This document shows, one piece after another, positions 45,520-57,939 of a DNA stretch of 64,000 bases. Made by a program: the position numbers and the translations under genes. This DNA comes from Rhynochetos jubatus (taxonomy: Eukaryota > Chordata > Aves > Eurypygiformes > Rhynochetidae), in contig CM050676.1 of assembly GCA_027574665.1 (NCBI GenBank), forward strand, positions 5,260,157-5,324,156. Reading direction: 5' to 3'. The notes under the pieces were generated by a model. It saw nothing but the letters and a program-made list of their open reading frames with translations. It made no database searches and was not told the DNA's origin. Position 1 is the first letter of the stretch. Each line of letters begins with the position of its first letter.

Positions 45520-46560
45520 GTCCCGCAGCCGGTGCGGGCCTGTCCCTGTCCCCAGGTGGGGCCGGGGGCCGCGTGGGGGCGGGGGGCCGGCGGGCCCAGG
45601 TGTAACCGGAGCCCCCGGGCTGGCCTGACCCGCTCACGTAACGCCCGCCCGGCGCTTATGCAATAGCCGCTGCCGGGGACACCCGACGCCGCAGCAATTA
45701 CCCGGCCCGTAATCAGCGGCGACGCAGGATAATGAGGCTAATTGGAGCCGTGGCCGGCAGAGCTGCCGGTGGGCCGGGGAAGGGGCGTTTGGTCTCACCC
45801 TGCACCCCGAGGGGGGCCCCGACCTATTAGTGGCTGCTGAGCATTCGTTGGGGCTGGGGCGGGGGCGCGGGGCACGGCCGGGCTGGACGTGCCCTCGGCG
45901 GCAGGGGTGGGTGCCCGTGGGGCGGGACGGAGCATCGTCTGGCTGCTTGGCTGGAGAGTGGCACCCCATCCCCATCCCCATCCCCATCCCCATCCCCATC
46001 CCCATCCCCATCCCCATCCCCATCCCCGTCCCCGTCCCCGTCCCCATCCCTGTGCCCGTCCCCGCACGCCCGCGGCGCAGCGATGCTCGAAGTAGGTCAG
46101 TGGGCCGAGGTGCCGGGCGACCGCGGCAGCCGCAGCATCCGCCCCGGGGGGTTCGCTCCGGGGGAGCTCGGCCTCCGCCCGCTCTCGCCCTCCGCAGAGC
46201 CCGTCACCCCCTCTCGCCCCTCCGGGGAGGGGGCAAAGGTGGCGTCTCCCGGGGCCGGGCTGCAGAGCACCCGTGCAGCTCGTTGCACAGATGATGCCCG
46301 GATAACGGCACCTGAAGAAGGGTCCTGCCCGCCCCGTCCCCCCCCCCACCCCGTCCCCCTCCCTCCCCGCTGCCCCGGGAGGCTCAGCCCGGCGGCGCAG
46401 GGTGCAGGGGGCTCCCCGGGCGGCTCCCCCCGTCCCACCCCCCCGTCCCGGGCACCGCTCGGCGCTGCCGAGTCTCCAGCGTCGTCATTAGAGATAAACA
46501 GGAAAGAGGGAAGGGGCAGATTTCATATTCCGCCCCGATCCCCCCGAGACAGATAAAAGC
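45520..46560. other. Orphan CpG island
   Basis: CpG-dense DNA about 4.3 kb upstream of the ROR start codon and 12 kb from the ZFAND promoter. No exon of either gene is identified in it. It surrounds a CCCCAT hexanucleotide array. It could be an alternative ROR promoter, an enhancer or a noncoding RNA start. Confidence 0.5.
45962..46050 (+). repeat. CCCCAT/CCCCGT hexanucleotide array
   Basis: About ten CCCCAT units, then three CCCCGT, a further CCCCAT and degenerate copies. The minus-strand reading GGGGAT is stop-free in some frames and creates GMGMGM-type shadow proteins. Confidence 0.95.
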
Positions 46561-49500
46561 GGATTGGGGGGACGCGAGGGGGCTTTTTTCCCACTTGTTT
46601 CTGCTGAATCAAACATTTTTCCTCCTGCTTAGAAGATTTCCCCGCTCCCCCCGTCCCCCCCGCTCACGCCTTAATGAGGTTTTGCTGTGGAAGTCTCCGA
46701 GCCTCCACCGTGGCCTTGAGTTAATCTCCAGGCACCTTCAAAGCCGGGTTGTTCCTGCCCACCCCCTCCCCGTCTTCGCTTCCATCTTTTTGAACTTCCC
46801 AGCCACAAAATTGCCGAGTTTCACGTGATGCCTCTTCCCCTGCGGCTGGCAGTGAGCAAGGGGGGACCCAGGCAGATGGGGGCATGGGGGGGACACACAG
46901 TCCCCGGGAGCTGAGAGAGGGGTGTGGGATGAGGACACCTGGGGGTGTCCCTCCAGGCGGCAAAGCAATGTGCCTTTAGGGGGAGATTCCAATGTGGGGT
47001 GAAAAGAGGATATTTGGGGATTTTTTTGCCCCCAAAGTAGAATATTGTGGAAATATTGCAAAAAAATAACCCTTGGTCAGCTGAGGTGGTGGCCGGAGCC
47101 CTCTCTGCCACTGACAGCGAGGGCCCTGGGGCCTCCTGACACCAGGGCATCACTCCGGGAACAGGCAGGGGACGCGGGGTGCAGGCAGCTGCCCGGCAGG
47201 TCTGCAGGGGCTGAGCGCGGAGCAGAGCAGCCGTGAGGGTGCCAGAAGCATCCCCCTGCCGGGGCCCGACCCTGCAGGACCCCAGGGCCGGGGCTGGCGA
47301 CAGGAGGATGGTGCTGGCTGAGGGCCCCATCCTTGCTGCCCTGTCCCACTCTGCCGTGAGAACCAGCTGCTTCCTGGGGAAGGGGCTTGGGAGCCTCCGC
47401 ATCCACGTTTGCAGCCTGGCACAGCCCTGATGGCTCCAGACTCTTGGTCACATCCCTGCTGCTGAGAGGGCATCTGACAGGCTGGGTGCAGGGTGGTCCT
47501 CAAAGCACCCTTCCATCCCCGGGGGGCTTCTGGGCATCTTCACCCTCCTCATCACCTGGGTGGGTGCTCCAAAACCCCGGGGAGGGCAGAAGCAGGAGCC
47601 GAGAGCACCTGAGTTGCTCAAGCGTGGGGTGCCGCATCCACCCACCCACGCTTGAGCCATTGGCCGCTGCTTGGCTTCCTCCTCCTGCCGGCCAGTGCCC
47701 CTGGGTGCCCGCTGCACCCGTACCTGGGCGTCCCGCTCCAGAGCCGATCTGGAGGCTTTAGCGCAAGTTAATCCCAGCAATCCCTTAATTCCAGGGACCG
47801 AAATAGGAAAGATCAGTAGGTCAGTGGGAAAAGCTCCTGGCCAAAGTTAACACGTTAATGTGGAGAGAGAGTGGGGGAGAGAGGGGCAGGGAGCAGGGGA
47901 GAGGAAAGCGACTGGCGATCTGCTCTGGCTTCCCCCCCTGCCCAGGCCCAGGCCACCCTGCATCCCGCCGGGAAGCCCTTTCAGGGATCCCAAGCATGGA
48001 CGTGCGGAGGAGTCTCGGCAGCTCCTGGTCTGCTGTGGTTTGGGGAAAAAAGGGAGGTTTTTCCCCTCTCGCCCAAACTACCCAACCCCAGTGCCTGCGT
48101 CCCTGAGATGATTTCGCTGCGGTTTAAATCCCGGCCTCCAGAGGCAAAGGTTGCGTATTAGCACGCTGCACCGCTGAGCGGCTCTAATTAGGGCTTGGCA
48201 GGCTCCTGCCTCAGCCCCGTAAGCACCTTTTTGGCTGCTGCTCTGGAAAAAGCTGTGCCGGAGGACTTAGCTTTTAATAAGGCCAAAGCCCAGGTGAGCC
48301 ACCCACCCCTGCCCGCTCTGCCTGCCCAACACCGAACGGGCCGGTCCCAGTGCCGGCTGTGGGTCCCAGTCCCACGGTGCTTCGCCGCGCAGCCTGAGGC
48401 CCCCCCAGCCCTGCAGTGTCAGCGCTGGTGCTGGTACATCCCGCCGAGGAGCAGCCCTGGGCCTTTCCGTGCATCCCCCGCTGCCTTCCCCCAGGCTGGG
48501 TGCTTTCGGGCAATAATATCGCTCTGGGAGCAGTTTCCTTAAATCCATCTCTGTTACCGCAAGCAGCTTAGCACCAGAAACTCTCTTCCTCTCTGTTCTT
48601 TTAATACGATCCTGGCTTAGCAAAGCCCCGGGCTTAGCCGCTGCCCCTGCAGTGCAAGTGAGGAGAGGAGAATTAAATAATATGAAAGCACAAAACAAAG
48701 GGCTCTGCTTGACTTAAGCAGTTGGGAGGGGGGTCAGGGTGGCTCAGCCCTGCCCAGAGGGAGCTGCTGGGGTCACCTGTGGAGGGGGATGCTCGGCCGG
48801 ATGATACAGGGTGCAGCCCCTCCAGGACGCCTCGTTTTTGTGGGTCAGTGGGTCAGGGATGCTCTGATGTTTTCAGCCATTGCTCCTGCTGCCAGGGACC
48901 GGAGGGAGCCCAGCTCGGAGAGGAGCTCACTGGAAAGGTGCCACACACACCTCGCTGTGCTTTTTGGTGGCAGATTTTCCCATTCTCCAGAGTTTTGCCA
49001 TTTTGGGCTCTGCCAGAACTGGGTGAGTGGCCTGGGGGAACTCAGTGCCCTTTGCAGAGGCAGCATCACACCAAGAAAAGGGTCTTACCCACCTTTCCCA
49101 GCCCACCCCCCACACCGGTGCCCAGGACAGCACTTCCCAGCTGCGGGGCAGACCCCACTCCCCACGCCGTGCTGATGGGCTGGAGGTTCTGGCTCATCCC
49201 CTGGGGCCCGGCTGGCTGGGCCGGCTCCCATTGCCGGCATGGTGGCTCACCTTGGACTCCGCTCCCGGCACGGCCCGGTAGCAGGCTGGGTTGCTGGGGA
49301 GACAGGCTGGTTTATTTACCATCAGGGCTGTGATAAGGAGTGTGAAAGGGGAGGCGAAGCACATGGTGTCCAATGTGCCTGACCCACTTTCCAGCGCCCG
49401 GGCACCGCTCGCCCTCGGCTATTGGATTGCAGCGGCAGAGGCAGAGAGAGTGTGGCTGCGAACGCCCTGCTGCTTGCGGGAGCTGCTGTGCTGCGAGGGT

Positions 49501-52284
49501 TTGGGGTGTCCTTGCTTCTGAACCCCATTTTCTCCGGGCTGTTTGGGAACAGAGGAAAAGCATCCTCGGGTACCCTAGGTGCATCACAGCTGGATGCTGA
49601 GAAACCACGATGGGGACAAAAACTCGCAGGAAAGCTCACTGCGTTGGACTCCTCGTGCGCGTCCTTGGCCGTGGTCCCCTCCACGGCGCGTCCCCCGCCG
49701 GCGCTGGCACAGTGGCCCAGATCTGCCATTCCGCATGGCTTCCCCGGCTCTCCCTGAGGCCGGGTGCCGGCAGGCAGGGCCCTCGCTCGGTGCCTCGCGC
49801 GGCTGCCCGCTAATCCGACATGACTCTTCCATTAGCGACGAGATGCCGGCAAAGAGCTTTTCGATGTAGGAATTAACTCCTTCTCCCACCCCGGAGCTCC
49901 CTGACCTGGAGCATTGGCTCTGTCTCTGTCACTCACGTGGCCTGGGATCTGCGAGATGGGGGGGTTCCCTGCTCTGTTGTCACCCCCAGCCTGGCAATGG
50001 GCTCCCTGTGGGACCTGACTCTGCCCTTGCATGTGCATCTCCCATCCTGCTCCCCTGAGGGTGTGGGATGAGAGCAGAGACCCGGCATTGCGATGCTGGG
50101 AGGTGCTGGAGTGGGGGTCTGCAGGGGACCCTGAGTGGCAAGAGGAGCCCCAGCCTGGCTGGCCCCAGCTGCAGCGCCAGCTGCTTCCCTTATTGATGTC
50201 CTCTCCTGCTGCTAATTAGCGGTTCCAATTTGGTCTGATCAGAGACACGGCTCCTGCACATGGCCTGGCTTCGTTTTGGCCATCCTCCCCACTGGGTGCT
50301 GGGGCTGCTGGCGAGTGGATGGGACCCAAATGGGGAGCCTGGGGAACTGAGGGCAGGCGGGGGTTTGGGGTGAGTATCCTGGCTGGGGGGTGCTCCCCAG
50401 GAGGGGGGACCTGGGACGTTCTGGGAATCAATGGCAGGTGGGTGAACCCTGGCTGGGAGCTGGCACATGGCCTCCCAAGGACACAGATGTCCCAGCCTGG
50501 AGGTGTCAGCATCTCACATCCAGTGTGACGCTGTGGCAGGGGATGGTGGCAGTGGCTCTGCAGTGACAGCTCCAGCAGCAAAGGGGCATGGGACTGAAAC
50601 GCAGTGCAGGGTCCACTCTCTGGGCCCACCCCTAGCCCCAAGGACAGCCACCTTCCCGTGCTGGGGCAGAGCTGCCCCTCATGTCCCTGCTCCCCTGGAA
50701 CCATTCAGGGGAGCTGACAGCGGTCCTCAGTCCCCTGCTCCAAGGACAGGCCCCAGCATCCTTCCCAAGAAGGGATGCAAAGCTGATCCTGCCAGGTGCT
50801 GGCCCCTGGGGTGCTTAGCCCAGGGGGCACCCACTCCCGGCCTCCTCCTGCATCTCCATTTATTGGAGAACTTGGTGCTGGGCTATGTCCCTTCGTGGGG
50901 GTTGGAATCCCATATCCTGTTCTTCAGCCGGGAGCAGTTGGTCGGCAGCCACAGCAGCCCAGCACTAAACGCACTGCGCCAGGGCCAGGCCCTGCTCCTG
51001 GCCAGGCTCCAGCCAGGTGGGTTCTCCTGAGCACAGCCACGGCTGGGGCCACCCTCAGGGCTTGCCCAAAAGCTGGGAGGACAGACTGGGCCCCTGAAGA
51101 AAAGTTTGGCCCTGAAGAATGGTCAAGATTGCCTGCAAAATGCCTGAAGGGATGGCTCCTCCCCGGTGTACAGCAGGGAAACTGAGGCACAGAGCGAGGA
51201 AGGGACATACCTGATGTCTGCCCAGGCAGAGATGGGGGCTTATCTGAGCCCTGCCAGGCTGAAACATCCCTGTCCCTGCTGCAGGACCTAGAGGCTCTGC
51301 TGCCCTCCAGGTCTCTACCTAAGTGGGCTTCAGAGGCAGCCAGCCCCTCAGCGGCCCCCCCCCAGCTGAAGGAAAGCGGGCAGGGGGCTGCTCAGAAAAG
51401 GTCTCCGGCCAAAGGGGCTGGAGGAGAGGAGGCTGCACCAGAGCAGTGTGTCCTCACCATCACCTCCCCCATTGCTGCCATGTCACAGGAGGACTGTGGG
51501 GTCTGGGGACCTCGTGCCCACCCGGGCTGACTCCGTTCGGATCAGGATCCCATGTATCGCTGGCTGCGAGTGCCCCAGCTCATGGTGGGGATGTACCAAC
51601 AGAAAGCTGGCCTGGATCCCAGCCACCCCAGTGGCCATCACCTCTGGTGCCACCACATGTCACTGGGAGTGGGACTTCCAGCGTGGGGGACCACCCTCGT
51701 GGGGAGGACAGGACCGGGAATGACTGCTGTCCCTATCCCTCATGGTGGCTCCAGGACAGCTCCACAGGTCAGGCAGTCCAGACCACCCACGTGGTGTTTT
51801 GGGACCCGGGGTGGGGGGTATCCGCCAAAGGCAGTTTGGGATGTTGTGTCCGAGACCCCCAGCCCTGCACCCGGGGTCTCCTGTTCTCGCCCAGAGCAGA
51901 GGGATGCCCAGAAGGACACATCTGCTTCTCCCACCCTGGAAAGGGGCCGAAATGCCCCCAGATTATTTTTGTGTGACTCTTTGGCTCTAAATTAGGGTGT
52001 CATCACCATTTTTCCACACCGAACAGCTCAGACTTCGCAGCAGGGTGGGGCTGCGGCAGCAGTGGAGGAAGCCCTCCCCAAAATCCTGGTGCTGAGCCAC
52101 CCATGAAATATTCAGGCCATTCAGTGTGATTCCTGCCTTGCCGCTGAAAGCACCATCAATATTGCAGGTGGACATTAAAGTTTCACGGCTGCCACGCTTC
52201 GGCGCAGCCCCGCAGACTCCGTGGGAAGCCCCTCTGCCGGGACACATCACGCCTTCATGAGGCTCCAGTGACCTATTTATTAGG

Positions 52285-53268
52285 GCCAAACCCTGGTCCT
52301 CCTGTGGGACTTCAACCACCCCGATATCTGCTGGAGGGACAACACGGCAGGGCACAGGCAATGCGGGAGGTACCTCGACTGCGTCGATGACAACTTCCTT
52401 CTCCCAGTGACAGAGGGGCTGAGGAGGGGGGGTGCTATGCTGGGCCTTGTTCTCACCAACAGGGAGGGGCTCTCTAGATTGGAGAGGCATGGATTTGACA
52501 GATGGACTGCTTGGTGGATAAAAAACTGGGTTGGGGCAATCCCAGCACAAGGACAGGCTGGGGGAGAATGGATCGAGAGCAGCCCTGAGGAGAAGGACTT
52601 GGGGTACTGGGGGATGGAAAGCTGGACAGGAGCCGGCCGTGTGCGCTGGCAGCCCAGAAAGCCAACCGGATCCTGGGCTGGACCCAGAGCAGCGTGGCCA
52701 GGGGGGTGAGGGAGGAGATTCTCCCCCTCTGCTCTGCCCTCGTGAGACCCCCCTGCAGTGCTGTGTCCAGCTGTGGAGCCCTCAGCTTAAGAAGGTTATA
52801 GACGGGTTGGAACGAGTCCAGAGGAGGCCACGAAGATGCTCCAAGGGCTGGAGCCCCTCTGCCATGGGGACAGGCTGGGGTAGTTGGGGGGTTCAGCCTG
52901 GAGAAGAGAAGGCTCCAGGGAGACCTTAGAGCCCCTTCCAGTGCCCGGGGGGCTACAAGGAAGCTGGGGGGGAGTTTTAACAAGGACAGGGAGTGACAGG
53001 AAAAGGGGTAATGGGTTTAAACTGAAAGCAGGAAGATTTAGGCTGGATATCAGGAAGGAATTCTTCTGGGAGAGGGTGGGGAGCACTGGGACAGGTTGCC
53101 CAGAGAAGCTGTGGATGCCCCATCCCTGGCAGTGTCCAAGGCCAGGCTGGATGAGGCTTGGAGCAACCTGGTCTGGTGGAGGGTGTCCCTGCCCATGGCA
53201 GGGGGTTGGAACTGGGGGGGCTTTAAGGTCCCTTCCAAACCAAACCAGTCTGTGATTCTATGATTTCC
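52285..53268 (+). mobile_element. CR1 LINE, internally deleted (copy 3)
   Basis: It begins with the CR1 endonuclease region: DFNHPDICWRDNTAGH, then DDNFLLPVTEGL and LVLTNREGL (about 52300-52480). It jumps to reverse-transcriptase remnants TAWWIKNWV and EWIESSPEEKDLG (52500-52605), then to the same 3' block as the other two copies (KANRILGWTQ in a decayed frame) and ends TCTGTGATTCTATGATTT. Central reverse-transcriptase sequence is missing and frames are broken, so it is inactive. Confidence 0.93.
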
Positions 53269-53639
53269 CTCTGCTTTACCCCTGTTTTTTTGGGGATGGT
53301 GATGGGCTCAGCCCCTGAACTACTCCATAAGCAAACTGACTTGAAGCTCCTCAGTGTGTATCTGAGAAGGAACGAGGAGTGTGCAAGGTCCTGCAGGACC
53401 AGGGACATGCAGAGGACAGGGCTATCCCACCCCAAATCTCATCTGTGCTCCCCGCTGCCCTAACGGCAGCGTGGCCTCACTGCTCTGCAGCCCTGAGCGA
53501 TGCCAGTCCCAGGTGTGGGAAGAGCTTTGTAGCTCCCTGAGCATCTCGGAGGGTTTCATCCTCCATGTCATGAGCTTTCCAGGTCAGTCCCCGCCAGAAG
53601 GGACCATTCCCTTCTTCTCCGTCTGCTCTCATAACGCCA

Positions 53640-54140
53640 TTCTTCCCGTGTTTATATAACAGAAACGTCTCCTGCGGACCGGGGAGAGAATTGGCTGGGG
53701 AGAAATAATGAGGGTAATTCAAGTCATTTGGGAAGATGAGGTTTGCGAGGTGCCCAGCGTCTTCCACCTTTTACATGTTGTCTCTAATCATCCGCAATCT
53801 CGGATGGCCATTGATGGAGCTCGTTGCTGTGGCGACGGATGAATAGCCTTGGGATTGTACCATGCCAAAAAAGTGCCGTCCTTCCATCAAAACAACAACA
53901 ACAACAAAAATATCATTTTGTTCAGGAAATTAAGCAGTTTGCAACCAAATAGCAGCATCTGAAAGGGCTCCCGCATCCGCTCTTTCCTCCCAGCTCCCGC
54001 GGCCGTGTTGGGTTTGTCAGGAACATGCCCAGCGCCCCGGAGAGTCCTTTGTGTGTGCCGGACAAGGAGAAGGTGGTAATTGCAAGGGGGTTTCTAACCC
54101 ACTGAGCCTATTAAAAGGATTCTGTGCCCCCCTCCTCCTC
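53640..54140. promoter_or_regulatory. Candidate conserved noncoding element between ROR and ZFAND
   Basis: A 500-bp AT-richer, non-repetitive block in GC-rich surroundings. It contains GAAATAATGAGGGTAATTCA, CTCTAATCATCCG, an RFX/X-box-like GTTGCTGTGGCGAC (53823-53836) and an AAC microsatellite (about 53886-53908). The call rests on composition and motif content only. Confidence 0.3.
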
Positions 54141-55274
54141 CTTCCCCAGATGTGTGTCACGCAGGCAGGGAGCGCAGGGCACTGTGGCCGGGGGCTGGCG
54201 CAGCACTAGGTTAATGTGTTAGCTGTGCGAGGCTGGACCAGAGCAGGGGATGAGTGCTGGGGGAGAAGGAGGTGGTGATGGCCAGTGGATGGCACAGGGT
54301 GCCAGGACTCAGGTCCTGCTCCTCCCCTGGAGAAGGGGTGATGCTTAGCGGTGAGAGCCGGCACTGAGCCCCGGAGCTGTGGGAGGAGGGTGGGGGGCAC
54401 AGGGCTCCTGCTGTTGTCAACCTCCCTGGTTTTCCATTTGAACGCCCTCCCAGGTGATGCGATCTGAGCCCAGATGCTCCCCTTCCCTCTTTCCCCACAT
54501 CTCTGGGAGCATCTCTAAGGGTGGCTGCTGGAGATGCTGCTCTCAAGCTGTGCTGCTGGACAGCAGAGGGGGGACACAAGGCTGGGATGGAGGTGATTTG
54601 GGCTCTGCCCATCCAGGGATTCATCCTGGGTTTGGGTTTGCCTTTGGGTTAGCGGCATCTGACCGCCCCGATGCTGGAAACCACGTGCAAAGCCCACGCT
54701 GTGTCTCAAGGCACATGCTGTGGGGGTTTCCCATGTGTCATCCACATTGCCACACCAGGCCCCGCCACACATTTTGAGCCGGGGGTCTGGTCCCAGCTGG
54801 CACCTTGAGTACTCCCAAATGGCACACGTCAGCGATGGGATGTAAATAGTGTAATTCGGAGCTGTGTGACCCCAATGCTCATCCTGCAAGAGCATAAGAA
54901 ACCAAACACCTGTAGGGCGAGCATCCAGCTGGCAGCCTGGGAGAACCCTGGGGTGAAGCAGGGTTGGACCCAGCCCCTGCGTTTTGGGCCTGTGGGGAGG
55001 GGGAGGGAGAAGGAGGGATGGGCGCATGGAGACACTTTACAGAGGTCCCTGAGGAGGAGAAACAGCCAAGTTCCTGCAGCCCTGGCTCCACTTTGGGCAA
55101 GAGCCCTGGGCAGTGCTTTGCCAGGCGTCCCCAGAGCCCTCCCCGCTCCCTGAGCTCAGCCAGAGCCAGATGGAGGCATGTCTTGGCTGCACAGAAAACC
55201 GAGGCTGCAAAGCGGGCTGGGGAGATTAACTCTGTGGGGAAAACAAGCTCAGCAGACGCCGCCGAGGCGAGGAC

Positions 55275-55385
55275 GCCTGCGCGGCCGCGCGTGTGTGCCT
55301 GCATGCACATGCATGTGCCGCAAGCGTACACGGGCACGCATGTGCGGACAGCAAGCACTCGCGTGCACGCAGATGCGTGTGTGGG
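55275..55385. repeat. Alternating purine-pyrimidine (CA/TG/CG) tract
   Basis: Degenerate GTGTG, GCATGCACATGCATG and ACGCATGTGCG segments over about 110 bp. Such sequence favours Z-DNA. It produces Cys/His-rich shadow frames with no protein support. Confidence 0.75.
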
Positions 55386-57289
55386 GCTGAGCTGCCGAAC
55401 CAGCGTCTGCCTCGGAGGGGCAGGCAGGGTATTGGAAATGTGTCCTCATCCTTTAATTGCGCTGCTTTGATAACAGTGATAATTGGCTAGAAATCGATAC
55501 TGTTTTGCTCCTGTTTCTCCCATCCTGTCTCCCCCAGCACTCCTCCCCCCCCAGATGCTTCACTCCCTTTAGTGGAGTGACATTTAAATGCTCTGCCACA
55601 GTCATTAGATAACCCAGGCGGAGAAGATGCTTAGGAGAGGGCTGATGCAGCCAGGCGGCGGGCAGAGATGGAGGCAGCTCCTCTGTCGGCTGCCGCAGCC
55701 CAAGGGCGGATGGGGATGATGCTCCATCAGTGCGTCTCCGTGCTGTGGGAGTGACAGTGGTGGGTGATGGCAGCGGTTCTGGGGATGAGGGGAGAGCGGA
55801 GCAGGGAAGGGACCAACCCAGTCTGCGTCGGCCAGGAGCTCCCTCCGGCTTTGGCTCTGAAAATTGTGCCAGAGCATCACGGGAAAATGTGTATTAATAG
55901 CCCCGCAGCTTGGCCTGCCCCGCTCTCTGCACCCCACCACCGCCCTCGTCCCCCCGGCAAGGTGCCCCATCTCCCGTCACAGGCGCTGAGCCTGGGAAGC
56001 CACGTAGCTCTTTGCAGCCGCCCTCGCAGAGCAGCCCCCGTGCTTCACCCACCCGGCCAGGGCTGCTGGGGGCTCTATCCCCAGAAAAGCGACTCTGAAC
56101 CCCCCTCCCACCCCACTGGGCTCTATAAAGCCAAAAGGCCTGGGGACCAGGATGGCAGCGCTGGAGGACACACAGAGAGTCCCAGGGGACCAGGGACACC
56201 CCAGGCTGGTGCTGGTGGCCCCAGGGTCGCTGGGCCACATTAGCCAAATGACCCTCATTAGCCAAGTGGGTCTCCAGTGCCAGAGAGGGACCCACTCGGC
56301 TCCGCGGGGCTGGCTGGACCGTGGGGCTGGCAGTGAGCGAGGGATCCCAGGGAGGGTGAAGGGTACATGGGAGGGTGCACTGGTACTTGTATGAGGGGGC
56401 TGCAGGGGGGGCGGAGGGGCGTGGGTAACCGTGTGCCTGCCTTTCTGTGGGAGCCTGGTGCCACCTGGTGGCCCGTGGTGTGCGGCTCCCGCCGGCGCTG
56501 GCCCTACGGGAACCGTGCGGCCGGGGATGCTCGGAGGCCGGGGAGGCTCGGGGGAGCCAGGGATGCTCGGGGGACCGGGGATACTCGGGCAGCGACCTGC
56601 CCAGCCCCTCAGCTGAGTTCATTTCCCACACCAGGCGGTGCAACTAAATCAAACTGCACCAACAGGGCCAGAGCCAGCCCCGAAAGATGTCCCTAGAGCA
56701 GAGCCCTGTCTGCACCGCGGACCAGCAGAAACCCCACACCAATGCCCAGGGCTGATGGCTAGTGCGCAAAGGTTTTAGTAGCCTCCCAGGCCAGGGAGAC
56801 AGTGGAGCAGAGCTTGGCTGCGGCTTCACAGCTATTTTGCTCCTGGGAGTTTCCCAAGTGGCAGCACGGCTGGGTAATGGGCACTTCAACCTGTGGTGGT
56901 CCCGGGCACCCTGTCATCGCCCATTTGCGACAGGAGGGGGGAGGGCTGGACCCTGGGCATGAGCACACAGCGTGGAGGCGAATTAGCCCTGTGACAAGCT
57001 GGGTCATGACAACATCCGAGCAAAGCTTCCATTAAAAAAATAACCCATCATCCAGGACTCGGAGAAGAGCAGCAGGAATGGTTTGCAGCTGGGAGGCCCT
57101 TCCAACCGGAGACCCTTGGAGCATCCCACCCTCCTTTTCCATTTGGGATGGCAAGGTTGACTCAGAGAGTCAGCAGCGATGCCCCGTGGGTCTTAGGGGC
57201 AGACTGGGGCGAGGCTGAGAGTGAGTTTGCGCTCAGGTCAATTAATGCTGTATTGCAGCAGAAATGCATGAGGGGCACCACCGCCTACT

Positions 57290-57935
57290 GGCTCTCCCCC
57301 TATAGATGGGGTACAGCTCTGGCCCTGGTTGGTATTCCCAACCCCTCTCCTATAGCTGGGGTAAAGCCAGCTGTGTCCTGGCCCCTACAGTTGGGGTGGG
57401 GGAGGAGTGTTGCCCACCCTCTCCTCCAGCGGCTATAGATGAGGATGTCCCTGGTCCTCTTCCCTATAGCTGGGGTCCAGGCAGTGTCTCAGCCCCCCAT
57501 AGCCAGGAGGAAGGTCCCAGCTCCCTACGCTGTAGCCAAGGAATATCTATGTCCCAGCCCCTATGGCAGGGGTTCCCAGATCCCCTCTCTATAGTGGGGT
57601 CTGGCTGTGTCCCACCCCTTATACCCACAGTGGGGTCTCAGCCCCCTCAGCTATTGATATGGCACACCTATACCCCAGCCCCTATAGCCAGGGAGGGTGT
57701 TACAGCCCCCTCCCCTATAGCCGGGGTACACACTATACCCCAGCCCCCGTATCCGCAGGAGGGTCTCAGCCCCCTCCCCTGTAGCCAGGGTACCCCTATA
57801 CCCAGCCCCTATAGCCAGGGAGGGTGTTACAGCCCCCTCCCCTATAGCCGGGGCACACACTGTATCTGCAGGAGACACTCAGCCCCCTCCCCTGTAGCCG
57901 GGGCACCCCTATTCCCAGCCCCTATAGCCAGGCCT
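57290..57935 (+). repeat. CCCTATAGC minisatellite upstream of the ZFAND gene
   Basis: At least 15 variants of CCCCTATAGC(C/T)GGGG spaced irregularly at 25-65 bp. The last 250 bp show a higher-order period of 127 bp (GGGAGGGTGTTACAG begins at 57691 and again at 57818). The array ends about 20-30 bp before the CpG island of the plus-strand ZFAND promoter. Confidence 0.93.
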
Positions 57936-57939
57936 CGCC

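Larger units (their letters stand above)
41800..57290. other. Region between the divergent ROR and ZFAND genes, no gene supported
   Basis: About 15 kb with many GC-rich open frames, none with a family resemblance, and no spliced set that I could join. It contains the orphan CpG island near 46 kb, one CR1 copy (52285-53268), a CA/TG-type tract (55275-55385) and AT-richer blocks with TAAT cores near 45690-45750, 48150-48210, 50200-50240 and 53640-54140. The latter are candidate regulatory sequences for either gene. Confidence 0.45.

Noticed and set aside
45634-46349. GMGMGM- and GWGWGW-repeat open frames
   Set aside because: Translation of the CCCCAT hexanucleotide array in different frames.
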